From Prevotella sp. (GTDB lineage Bacteria; Bacteroidota; Bacteroidia; Bacteroidales; Bacteroidaceae): a stretch of DNA of 64,000 bases. Shown here one piece after another: positions 1 to 7,841 of this stretch. The stretch's first letter is position 1, and every line of letters begins with the position of its first letter. The stretch is from the NCBI GenBank assembly GCA_017442825.1, contig JAFRYZ010000014.1:17164-81163 (forward strand), read 5' to 3'. The notes below the pieces were generated by a model. The model was given only the letters and a program-made list of their open reading frames with translations. It was not told where the DNA came from and searched no databases. The translations under genes and the position numbers were made by a program.

Positions 1-58
1 GTAACGCCCGGTATATGCGTTGCCACCGCTATTTAATAACAATTTAAATCATAAAAAA
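1..58 (+). other. Upstream edge before rpmI
   Basis: No complete gene is visible. In Bacteroidota infC usually precedes rpmI and rplT, so this could be the end of infC or the infC-rpmI spacer. All three forward frames stop within these bases and I cannot recognise an IF-3 tail in any of them, so the gene is not called. Confidence 0.3.
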
Positions 59-256
59 ATGCCAAAAGTAAAGACAAATTCCGGAGCAAAGAAGCGTTTC
101 CGCTTCACCGGAACAGGTAAGATTAAGAGACATCACGCTTACCACAGTCACATCCTGACTAAGAAAACAAAGAAGCAGAAGAGAAATCTGGTACATCAGA
201 CTCTCGTTGATCGTTCCAACCTGAAACAGGTTCGTGAATTGCTTTGTCTCCGTTAA
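59..256 (+). CDS. rpmI: 50S ribosomal protein L35
   Basis: Protein of the large ribosomal subunit, 65 residues. It starts [14 protein letters not shown], the typical L35 N-terminus, and is rich in Lys, Arg and His, with the expected internal [16 protein letters not shown] segment that binds 23S rRNA. An upstream start at 20 is open but would add 13 unrelated residues, so the ATG at 59 is chosen. It lies 34 bases before rplT, the usual pair in the infC-rpmI-rplT operon; infC itself must be outside the window. Confidence 0.97.
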   Translation: MPKVKTNSGAKKRFRFTGTGKIKRHHAYHSHILTKKTKKQKRNLVHQTLVDRSNLKQVRELLCLR

Positions 257-290
257 GAAACCATTAGTCGAACTTTAAAAGAAGAAAATT

Positions 291-635
291 ATGCCAAGAT
301 CAGTAAATCACGTTGCATCAAAAGCAAAGAGAACACGCATTTTGAAGCTCACTAAAGGTTATTTTGGAGCTCGTAAGAATGTTTGGACGGTAGCAAAGAA
401 CACTTGGGAGAAAGGTCTTACCTATGCTTATCGTGACCGTCGATTAAAGAAGCGCAACTTCCGCGCATTGTGGATTCAGCGTATCAACGCCGCTGCCCGT
501 CTTGAGGGTATGAGCTATTCTCAATTCATGGGTGCTCTGCACAAGGCTGGTATCGACTTGAACCGTAAGGTTCTCGCTGACCTCGCTGTCAATAACCCCG
601 CCGCTTTCAAGGCTATCGTTGACAAAGTGAAGTAA
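291..635 (+). CDS. rplT: 50S ribosomal protein L20
   Basis: Primary 23S rRNA-binding protein needed for early large-subunit assembly. It has 114 residues, the normal length, and starts [14 protein letters not shown] with the family's long basic N-terminal helix and the conserved [14 protein letters not shown] region. It is co-transcribed with rpmI and followed by a strong hairpin at 689-728. L20 represses its own operon in some bacteria, but no such leader structure could be judged here because the operon start is outside the window. Confidence 0.97.
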   Translation: MPRSVNHVASKAKRTRILKLTKGYFGARKNVWTVAKNTWEKGLTYAYRDRRLKKRNFRALWIQRINAAARLEGMSYSQFMGALHKAGIDLNRKVLADLAVNNPAAFKAIVDKVK

Positions 636-688
636 CCCAGCCCCTGACAACTTGCACACGAAAAGCAAACTTGTCAGCAGCATAAGAA

Positions 689-728
689 AAACCGCAGCTC
701 TCACACCGAGGTCTGCGGTTTCTTTTTT
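689..728. terminator. Bidirectional terminator between rplT and the AraC gene
   Basis: The arms AACCGCAG (690-697) and CTGCGGTT (713-720) form a perfect 8-bp stem with a T run on the plus strand and an A run before the stem. It therefore works as an intrinsic terminator for rplT on the plus strand and for the convergent AraC gene on the minus strand. Confidence 0.85.
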
Positions 729-750
729 CGCAAACGCAACATCTCTATGT

Positions 751-1659
751 TCAGCCCCTGAACCCATTGGGCGTCATCCCCGTAAGCCGTTTGAAGTATT
801 TGCAGAAAAAGGCAGGATTGGCAAAGTTCATCTCTTCGGCAATCAGCCATACGGGCTTGTCGGTATGGCGCAGCTCCACCTTGATTTGCGTGACGATGGC
901 ACGGTCCAGCCATTCCTTTGCCGTCGTGCCGCTCGTTTGCCTGACCACCGTTCCCAGGTAGCGCTCAGTGAGGCACATCTTCTCCGCATAGAACCCTATT
1001 CGGTGTTCCCTTCGGCAGTGTTGGCTCACGAGGTAGATGAAGCGGTCGAAGAGTGTCTGCCCGCGCGATTGCGAATGCTGCAGAACAGATTGATACCTAT
1101 GGTACAGTCCGTCGTAGTGGTGCATGAGAGCCGCCACCAGCGCACTCGCCGTAGGTCTGTGGTATTCCCGTTGACGTATGGTTTGCCACAGCGCGTCTAT
1201 AATGCTCCTTGTCGTCCGTATATCCCTTTCGCCAATCCGAAGCTGGAAGTCGCGAACCTGCCCGTTGAATGCAGAAGGAATCTGCCCCGCAGGGAAGGGC
1301 ATAAGGAAATCGTTGAAGAGAACAACTCCGTAGATGAGCAAGTCGTCGGAGAAAGAGATGGGGCTAGCGATGGTACCAGGTCCCAGAAATGCAATAGTGC
1401 CCTTGGTCAGTTGTTTTTCCACCAAGTTAAAGTTTGCCCTCAACTCCCCTCTCATGATGATGCCCATGCGGTAGTCATTGATAAGAAACGGAGGTTCCTG
1501 TTGAACGGCGAGCCTGAAGATGTCGGGATTACCATATACGATACCCAGTTCATTATTCAAATATAGATTTCGGCGTATCTTTTCCAGATGAGGTTCAATA
1601 ATATTCCTCATTTTGGAGAAATCCATCAGTTTTGGTTGCTTTGCCATAGCGTTGTTCAT
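751..1659 (-). CDS. AraC-family transcriptional regulator
   Basis: 302-residue DNA-binding regulator. The last 100 or so residues hold the AraC double helix-turn-helix: a first helix pair around RIGFYAEKMCLTERYL and a second around PVWLIAEEMNFANPAFFC, followed by the signature FKRLTGMTPNGFRG at the C-terminus. The N-terminal 180 residues look like a cupin-type effector domain, ligand unknown. It is divergent from the export operon starting at 1818, so it probably controls that operon. A second start at 1647 (MAKQPK) is possible. The gene has its own well-formed promoter at 1676-1706. Confidence 0.9.
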   Translation of the reverse strand: MNNAMAKQPKLMDFSKMRNIIEPHLEKIRRNLYLNNELGIVYGNPDIFRLAVQQEPPFLINDYRMGIIMRGELRANFNLVEKQLTKGTIAFLGPGTIASPISFSDDLLIYGVVLFNDFLMPFPAGQIPSAFNGQVRDFQLRIGERDIRTTRSIIDALWQTIRQREYHRPTASALVAALMHHYDGLYHRYQSVLQHSQSRGQTLFDRFIYLVSQHCRREHRIGFYAEKMCLTERYLGTVVRQTSGTTAKEWLDRAIVTQIKVELRHTDKPVWLIAEEMNFANPAFFCKYFKRLTGMTPNGFRG

Positions 1660-1675
1660 AACAAGATATCGTCTG

Positions 1676-1706
1676 CAAAGATAATGAAAACTGAAAGCAG
1701 AACAAA
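1676..1706 (-). promoter_or_regulatory. Promoter of the AraC gene
   Basis: Reading the minus strand, TTTG (1703-1706) is followed after exactly 19 bases by TATCTTTG (1676-1683), both boxes matching the Bacteroidota consensus. It points at the AraC start 17-29 bases downstream. Confidence 0.7.
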
Positions 1707-1772
1707 ATAATAATCATACAAAAAGAACATTTTCTTATACTGCGAGATAACATTTCTTAGGAATAACCTTAG

Positions 1773-1780
1773 TACCTTTG
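1773..1780 (+). promoter_or_regulatory. -7 box of the export operon
   Basis: TACCTTTG matches TAnnTTTG, 38 bases before the ATG at 1818. No good TTTG box lies 19-21 bases upstream. A weak -33 box would suit a promoter needing an activator, and the divergent AraC protein is the obvious candidate. Confidence 0.55.
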
Positions 1781-1817
1781 TACCCACAATCTTCTCTATC
1801 GAAGTAAATTGCAGCGT

Positions 1818-3110
1818 ATGAAAAAATTATTGAAAGTTACGGCATGTGCCTTGTTGGCGATGGTTCCTGCGGATGCTGTTCTTGCACAGACATTGGAAGA
1901 ATGCCAGCAAGCAGCGGAACGCAACTATCCGTTGGTCAAGAAATTCGCTATGCTCAGCCGTATGACAGACTACACCGTGTCAAACATACAGAAAGGTTGG
2001 CTGCCCCAGTTGACGGCTTCGGCACAATCAACCTATCAGAGTGATGTAGCTTCGTGGCCGTCGGCCTTCTCGACGTTGATGCAACAGGTTGGCGTAGAAC
2101 CAGCTGGATTGCGAAAAGACCAATACAAGATAGGGATAGATGTTCAGCAAACCGTCTATGACGGTGGAACCATCCACAGTCAGAAGGCGATAGCCCGCAG
2201 TCAGGGAGACGTTGGTCAAGCTCAGAATGCCGTCGAGTTATATGCCGTTCGCAAGCGTGTGAATGAATTATATTTCGGTTTGTTGCTCCTTCACGACAAA
2301 AAGCAGTTGAACGAAGACCTGCAGTACCTGCTGGCAGAGAACGAACGCAAACTGTCATCCATGTTCCAGCATGGCACAGCGGCAGAGTGCGATTATCAAC
2401 TGGTGAAGGCCGAACATCTTGCAGCCGTCCAGCAGATGACCTTGTTGCAGTCACAGGAGCGAGCTTTCCGCCAGATGCTGTCCCATCTCTGTGGAATGGA
2501 AGTCAACCAGGTGTCCAAGCCACCCGTTGTGGTATCAACAGGAGAGAACAACCGTCCAGAACTGAAACTCATCCATCAGCAGTTGAAGTTGGTTCAAGCT
2601 CAGCGGAAAGCCCTTGACAGCCAGTTGCGCCCCCGTCTTTCCATCTTTGTTTCGGGGTATTACGGTTATCCGGGACTCAACATGTTCGACGACATGATGA
2701 AGCACCAATGGTCGCTGAACGGTATGGTCGGCGCAAGGCTGACATGGAATATCGGTGCCCTGTACACCAGGAAAGCAGACAAGGCTCAGCTCGACACACA
2801 ATGTTCTTTGTACGAACTGCAACGCGAGCAGTTTCTTTTCAATACAACACTGGAGCAGATTCAGCAGGACGAGAATATTGAAAACTTCCGCCGGCTGATG
2901 GCAGACGACGACGAAATTATCCGCCTGCGGTCTGCCGTTAGGAAATCGTCGGAATCGAAACTGTCCCATGGCGTTATCGATGCCAGCGAACTGGTGCGCC
3001 AGATTACTCAAGAGAACAATGCGAAGACGCAACGCAGCCTGCACGAGATAGAAATGTTGCGCGAAATCTATCATCGCAAATATACCATTGACAATTCATA
3101 TTCCCAATAG
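1818..3110 (+). CDS. TolC-family outer membrane channel protein
   Basis: 430-residue outer membrane factor, the exit duct of a tripartite exporter. It begins with a signal peptide (MKKLLKVTACALLAMVPADA) and shows the family's repeated long alpha-helical segments rich in Gln, Leu and Ala, for example around residues 150-220 and 330-420. A TTG nine bases upstream (1809) is in frame, but the ATG at 1818 gives the cleaner signal peptide. It is first in an operon with a membrane-fusion protein 5 bases downstream and then ABC components, so it very likely works with them. Transported compound unknown. Confidence 0.88.
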   Translation: MKKLLKVTACALLAMVPADAVLAQTLEECQQAAERNYPLVKKFAMLSRMTDYTVSNIQKGWLPQLTASAQSTYQSDVASWPSAFSTLMQQVGVEPAGLRKDQYKIGIDVQQTVYDGGTIHSQKAIARSQGDVGQAQNAVELYAVRKRVNELYFGLLLLHDKKQLNEDLQYLLAENERKLSSMFQHGTAAECDYQLVKAEHLAAVQQMTLLQSQERAFRQMLSHLCGMEVNQVSKPPVVVSTGENNRPELKLIHQQLKLVQAQRKALDSQLRPRLSIFVSGYYGYPGLNMFDDMMKHQWSLNGMVGARLTWNIGALYTRKADKAQLDTQCSLYELQREQFLFNTTLEQIQQDENIENFRRLMADDDEIIRLRSAVRKSSESKLSHGVIDASELVRQITQENNAKTQRSLHEIEMLREIYHRKYTIDNSYSQ

Positions 3111-3115
3111 AACCT

Positions 3116-4093
3116 ATGCGAACACCTTATTATTATTTAGCCGTTATGTCCGTCCTGGCGACGGCATGTGGTAAAGAAACGAAAGACTACGATGCCACAG
3201 GCACCTTTGAAGCCACCGAAGTTGTCGTGTCTGCAAAGTCAACGGGCGAGTTGCGGTCGTTTGCCGTACGAGAGGGCGAGATGGTCCTCTTCGACAGTGT
3301 GGTAGGCAGTATTGATGCCGTGCAGCTGCAGCTGAAAAAAGAGCAGTTAAGCACAAACAGCCGCCAGCTGGATGCCAATAAGGCTCAGTTGGATGCCAGC
3401 AGGCATGCCACAGACAGCCGTCAACTGGATTTAGAGAGGCAGGTGGCGAGCATTCGCCAGCAGATAGCCAATGCCCAGCGCGAGCAACAACGGTTCGCCG
3501 AGCTGTATCGTGACGGTGCCGTTGCCCGAAAACAAGTCGATGACATCGGTTATCAGATTAGCGTACTGGAAAAGCAACTGACAGCCGCACAAGACCAGCT
3601 TCGCAGCAACAACGAGAGTCTCGCCCAGCAAAGCAGGGGTATAGCCGCCCAGCAACGCGGCATCGATGCCCAGCAGGCAGGCATCAGCGTACAGCAGGCA
3701 CAGTTGGACGACCAGATTCAGAACACCAAAATCAAGAGTCCCATCACCGGAATGGTACTGGAGACCTATGTCGAACGAGGCGAGTTTGTCAGCACCGGTA
3801 AACCCCTGTTCAAGGTGGCAGACACACAGAACATGTATATACGTACCTACGTGACGACGGCACAGCTTCAGCAGGTAAGGGTAGGGCAGAGTGTGCAGGT
3901 TTTTGCCGACTATGGAAATGGACAGAAAAAGACCTACAACGGCACCGTGTCGTGGATTTCCAGCCGATCGGAGTTTACACCGAAAACTATACTTACCGAC
4001 GACGAGAGAGCCGACCTGGTCTATGCCGTCAAGGTAGCCGTCAAGAGCGACGGCTATCTGAAGATAGGCATGTATGGACAAGTGAAGTTTTAG
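3116..4093 (+). CDS. HlyD-family membrane-fusion lipoprotein
   Basis: Periplasmic adaptor linking an inner-membrane ABC exporter to the TolC-type channel. It is 325 residues long. The N-terminus ends in a lipobox-like LATAC, so it is probably a lipoprotein. A biotinyl-lipoyl half around residues 25-60 is followed by a long coiled-coil hairpin full of Gln (residues 70-200, with repeats like QQSRGIAAQQRGIDAQQ) and a beta-barrel part containing KIKSPITGMVLETYVERGEFV. The architecture resembles E. coli YbhG. Encoded between the channel and the ATPase. Confidence 0.9.
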   Translation: MRTPYYYLAVMSVLATACGKETKDYDATGTFEATEVVVSAKSTGELRSFAVREGEMVLFDSVVGSIDAVQLQLKKEQLSTNSRQLDANKAQLDASRHATDSRQLDLERQVASIRQQIANAQREQQRFAELYRDGAVARKQVDDIGYQISVLEKQLTAAQDQLRSNNESLAQQSRGIAAQQRGIDAQQAGISVQQAQLDDQIQNTKIKSPITGMVLETYVERGEFVSTGKPLFKVADTQNMYIRTYVTTAQLQQVRVGQSVQVFADYGNGQKKTYNGTVSWISSRSEFTPKTILTDDERADLVYAVKVAVKSDGYLKIGMYGQVKF

Positions 4094-4124
4094 GGAGATA
4101 GAAAGCAACGAGAACGAAAATCCT

Positions 4125-5606
4125 ATGAACAAGATAGAGGTCAGAAATATCTGTAAGTCGTATGGCAAGGTAAAGGCACTCGACGACGTGTTCCTTGCCG
4201 TTGCCGAAGGCGAAGTCTTCGGACTTATAGGTCCCGACGGGGCCGGCAAGACATCCCTGTTCCGCATTCTCTGTTCGCTGTTATCGCCCGATTCGGGCAG
4301 TGCCGTCGTCGATGGCTTCAATGTCGTCAGCCAGATGAAGCAAGTCCGTTGCCGCATCGGCTATATGCCCGGCAAGTTCTCGCTATATCAAGACCTGACG
4401 GTAGAAGAGAATCTGCAGTTCTTTGCCACGCTCTTCGGCACCACCATCGACGAAGGCTACGACAGCATCCGTGCCGTCTATTCACAGATAGAGCCCTTCA
4501 AAGACCGCAAGGCAGGCGCCCTGTCTGGCGGAATGAAGCAGAAACTCGCCTTGTCGTGTGCCCTGATTCACAGTCCGAGCGTTCTTTTTCTCGACGAGCC
4601 TACCACAGGAGTTGATCCCGTAAGCAGAAAAGAGTTATGGGAAATGCTCACCCTGTTGAAGGAGAGAGGAATCACCATCATGGCATCTACCCCCTATCTC
4701 GACGAAGTGCGCCAATGCAACCGTGTAGCATTCCTCGACCGTGGAAAAATACGAGGCATCGGCACCCCCGACCATATTCTCGAACAGTTTGCCGCCATCT
4801 TCAATCCCCCTCCATTGGCATCGCCCACAGCACCTCGCCACGGCACCTCCCTCCCCAACCCTTCTACCAGGGAGTCGTCAAAGGGAGACAACGTCATCGA
4901 GGTGGAACACCTTGTCAAAGCGTTCGGTTCGTTCCATGCCGTCGATGACATCAGTTTCAGCGTCAGACGAGGCGAAATCTTCGGTTTCCTAGGAGCCAAC
5001 GGTGCTGGCAAGACAACAGCCATGCACATGCTTACTGGTCTGACGCAGCCCACCAGCGGAACCGGCAGGGTGGCAGGGTACGACATCCGTACCGAACACG
5101 AACAAATCAAGAAACATATCGGATATATGAGTCAGAAGTTTTCTCTATACGAAGACCTCACCGTAGAAGAGAATATCCGACTCTTCTCGGGTATCTACTC
5201 CATGAAAGACGATGATATCAAAACCAACACCGACAAGTTGTTGCGTCGTCTGGCTTTTGAAGAACACCGTAACCAGCTCGTCAGCAGCTTGCCTCTTGGA
5301 TGGAAACAGAAACTGGCTTTCTCTGTCAGTATCTTCCATGAACCCTCCGTGGTATTTCTCGATGAACCTACAGGGGGGGTAGATCCAGCTACCCGTCGTC
5401 AGTTTTGGCAACTCATCTATGATGCAGCCTCACGCGGCATTACCATCTTTGTCACTACCCACTATATGGACGAAGCGGAGTATTGCGACCGCATTTCTAT
5501 TATGGTGGATGGTAAGATAAGTGCCATCGGCACCCCCGAAGAGTTGAAACGTCAATTCCGTCAACCAGACATGGACCATGTCTTCACCTATCTTGCACGA
5601 CAATGA
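4125..5606 (+). CDS. ABC transporter with two fused ATPase domains (YbhF-like)
   Basis: 493-residue protein carrying two ATP-binding domains in one chain, which powers the exporter. Domain 1 (residues 1-220) has Walker A GPDGAGKTS, signature LSGGMKQKL and Walker B VLFLDEPTTG. Domain 2 (250-493) has Walker A GANGAGKTT, Walker B VVFLDEPTGG and a degenerate signature LPLGWKQKL. The same asymmetry is typical of YbhF proteins, so it is not damage. The linker at about residues 226-252 is Pro/Ser-rich and low complexity, like other inserts in this window. The stop codon overlaps the next start (ATGA), indicating translational coupling. Confidence 0.92.
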   Translation: MNKIEVRNICKSYGKVKALDDVFLAVAEGEVFGLIGPDGAGKTSLFRILCSLLSPDSGSAVVDGFNVVSQMKQVRCRIGYMPGKFSLYQDLTVEENLQFFATLFGTTIDEGYDSIRAVYSQIEPFKDRKAGALSGGMKQKLALSCALIHSPSVLFLDEPTTGVDPVSRKELWEMLTLLKERGITIMASTPYLDEVRQCNRVAFLDRGKIRGIGTPDHILEQFAAIFNPPPLASPTAPRHGTSLPNPSTRESSKGDNVIEVEHLVKAFGSFHAVDDISFSVRRGEIFGFLGANGAGKTTAMHMLTGLTQPTSGTGRVAGYDIRTEHEQIKKHIGYMSQKFSLYEDLTVEENIRLFSGIYSMKDDDIKTNTDKLLRRLAFEEHRNQLVSSLPLGWKQKLAFSVSIFHEPSVVFLDEPTGGVDPATRRQFWQLIYDAASRGITIFVTTHYMDEAEYCDRISIMVDGKISAIGTPEELKRQFRQPDMDHVFTYLARQ

Positions 5607-6706
5607 ACAAGCCCACGACATCCCCCTTCGTTTCCTTCATTATCAAGGAAATGCGGCATATCTTCCGTGACAAACGCACGATGCTGATTTTGTTTGGTAT
5701 GCCCGTTGTCTTAATGTTGTTGTTTGGATTTGCCATTACCAATGATGTTCGCAATGTCCGTACGGTCGTAGTAACATCTTCCATGGATGTTCAAACCCAA
5801 CGGGCAACCAACCGGTTGGCAGCTTCAGATTATTTCACCCTTGTAGCAACCGTTTCTACACCCTACGAGGCAGAACAGATGATTCGTGGGCAACAAGCAG
5901 ATATGGCTGTCGTCTTTGGAGCCAATTTTGCTTCGTCCTCGCTCAGACAAACACCCATATTGCATCCACAACTTCAGTTTCTTGTTGATGGAGCCGACCC
6001 GAACATGGCACAACAATGGGTAGCTTACGCTCAGGGCACCTTGGCGGCATCAGTCCATGACAGTCCTGTCCACATCAAGTTGCTTTATAATCCTCAGATG
6101 AAGTCAGCCTACAATTTTGTGCCTGCCATCATGGGTATGTTGCTGTTGCTCATCTGTGCTATGATGACCTCCGTCTCCATTGTTCGTGAGAAGGAGCGTG
6201 GGACGATGGAGGTTCTCCTTGTGTCGCCTGTGCGCCCGTTGACGGTTATCGCAGCCAAGGCTGTGCCCTACATCCTGCTGGCCTTCCTGGTGTTGGTGGT
6301 GATTCTCACGCTGTCGTTCGCTGTGCTGAAGGTGCCACTGGCAGGTTCGCTGTTCTGGATTGTCGTTGTCTCGATCCTTTACATCTTGCTGGCGCTGTCG
6401 TTGGGGTTGCTCATCTCTAATGTGGCAAAGACGCAGTTTGTTGCGCTGTTGGTTTCGGCTATGGTGCTGCTGCTGCCTACGGTGATGTTGTCGGGAATGC
6501 TTTTCCCTGTGGAGTCGATGCCTCCGGTGCTGCAATGGATTGCTGCCGTTGTTCCGCCAAGATATTACATTCAGGCCATGCGCAAACTTATGATCATGGG
6601 CGTAGGCGTAGGCGAGGTGCTGCCAGAGGTTCTCGTACTCCTTGCCATGACACTGCTGCTGCTGTTGGTTGCAATGAGGAAGTTTAAGTTGACAATAGAC
6701 AATTAG
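5603..6706 (+). CDS. ABC-2 type permease (YbhS-like), first subunit
   Basis: 367-residue inner-membrane permease with one N-terminal membrane helix (DKRTMLILFGMPVVLMLLFG), a periplasmic domain of about 140 residues, then five hydrophobic segments from residue 170 on. The motif SIVREKERGTMEVLLVSPV is characteristic of the ABC-2/NatB family. It overlaps the ATPase gene by four bases and ends 4 bases before its paralogue. The two presumably form a heterodimer. Confidence 0.9.
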   Translation: MNKPTTSPFVSFIIKEMRHIFRDKRTMLILFGMPVVLMLLFGFAITNDVRNVRTVVVTSSMDVQTQRATNRLAASDYFTLVATVSTPYEAEQMIRGQQADMAVVFGANFASSSLRQTPILHPQLQFLVDGADPNMAQQWVAYAQGTLAASVHDSPVHIKLLYNPQMKSAYNFVPAIMGMLLLLICAMMTSVSIVREKERGTMEVLLVSPVRPLTVIAAKAVPYILLAFLVLVVILTLSFAVLKVPLAGSLFWIVVVSILYILLALSLGLLISNVAKTQFVALLVSAMVLLLPTVMLSGMLFPVESMPPVLQWIAAVVPPRYYIQAMRKLMIMGVGVGEVLPEVLVLLAMTLLLLLVAMRKFKLTIDN

Positions 6707-6710
6707 ACAA

Positions 6711-7793
6711 ATGAATATAAAATATCTTTTGCAAAAGGAGTTTCTGCAGATTCGACGTAACAGCTTCATGCCGAAAATCATCCTCGTGTTTCCCGTGATG
6801 ATTATGTGCGTCATGCCGTGGGTGATGAATATGGAGGTGAGGAATATCGTTGTAGAGGTGGTTGACAACGACCGTTCTACTGTCTCACGGCAATTGGTTC
6901 AACGCATACAGGCGAGCAACTATTTCGTCTTCAACGGACTGAAGGCGACCTATGCCGATGCCCTGCACGATATAGAGCACAGCAAGGCTGACTTGGTGCT
7001 GGTGATACCGCCGCAATACGGGCGCAGGCAGACTGGCTCTAACGGCGAACGGGCGCAACTGCTCATTGCTGCTAATGCCGTCAATGGAACGAAGGGATCC
7101 ATCGGTTCGTCGTACCTGTCGCAGATGGTCAGCAAAGAGGGGGAAATGAAGTCGTCGCAACCGGCGAGTGCTTTGTTTCTTTATAACAAGCATCAGGACT
7201 ACAAGGTCTTTATGATTCCAGCCCTGATGGGCATTCTGCTGATGATGCTTTGCGGTTTTCTTCCCGCCCTGAACATCGTGGGTGAAAAGGAAGCCGGCAC
7301 CATAGAGCAAATCAATGTGACGCCCGTTGCGAAGTGGATGTTCATTCTTGCCAAACTCATCCCGTACTGGCTCATAGCGTTGGTGGTGATGACGCTCTGC
7401 TTCATACTGTCCTGGGCTGTCTATGGCATAACCAGTCAGGGTCCCCTGTGGCTCGTCTATCTGCTGGCTGTCCTGCTGGCATTGTTTTTCTCGTCGTTGG
7501 GGCTTGCTGTATCCAATTACAGCGAAACGCTGCAACAAGCCATGCTCGTCATGTGGTTTTTTGTCGTGTGTATGATGTTGCTCAGCGGACTCTTCACGCC
7601 TGCGCGTTCCATGCCCCATTGGGCGTATCTTTCCACCTATGTCAACCCCATGCACTATTTCATAGATGCCATCCGTACCGTCTTTGTACGCGGCGGCACC
7701 TTTGCCAGTATAGCCCATCAGATCTATGCCCTGGCAGCTATTGCATTTGTCACTGGGTGTTGGGCGGTTTTAAGCTATCGGAAAAACGGTTGA
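6711..7793 (+). CDS. ABC-2 type permease (YbhR-like), second subunit
   Basis: 360-residue paralogue of the preceding permease with the same plan: one N-terminal membrane helix, a periplasmic domain, then a cluster of five C-terminal membrane segments. It has the matching motif NIVGEKEAGTIEQINVTPV. It is the last gene of the export operon and converges on tex 48 bases away, with no obvious terminator between them. Substrate unknown. In E. coli the similar YbhFSR system has been linked to antibiotic and cation export, but that cannot be carried over. Confidence 0.9.
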   Translation: MNIKYLLQKEFLQIRRNSFMPKIILVFPVMIMCVMPWVMNMEVRNIVVEVVDNDRSTVSRQLVQRIQASNYFVFNGLKATYADALHDIEHSKADLVLVIPPQYGRRQTGSNGERAQLLIAANAVNGTKGSIGSSYLSQMVSKEGEMKSSQPASALFLYNKHQDYKVFMIPALMGILLMMLCGFLPALNIVGEKEAGTIEQINVTPVAKWMFILAKLIPYWLIALVVMTLCFILSWAVYGITSQGPLWLVYLLAVLLALFFSSLGLAVSNYSETLQQAMLVMWFFVVCMMLLSGLFTPARSMPHWAYLSTYVNPMHYFIDAIRTVFVRGGTFASIAHQIYALAAIAFVTGCWAVLSYRKNG

Positions 7794-7841
7794 TGCCGAT
7801 GTCTTGCCGTGGAAGACTGCCAGTGTGGGAGCAGGATTTTC

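Noticed and set aside
652-1566. 304-codon plus-strand frame opposite the AraC gene
   Set aside because: It starts within the rplT terminator region and is the shadow of the regulator.
5280-5320. Inactive second ATPase domain (LPLGW signature) taken as damage
   Set aside because: The same degenerate signature is normal for YbhF-type double ATPases.
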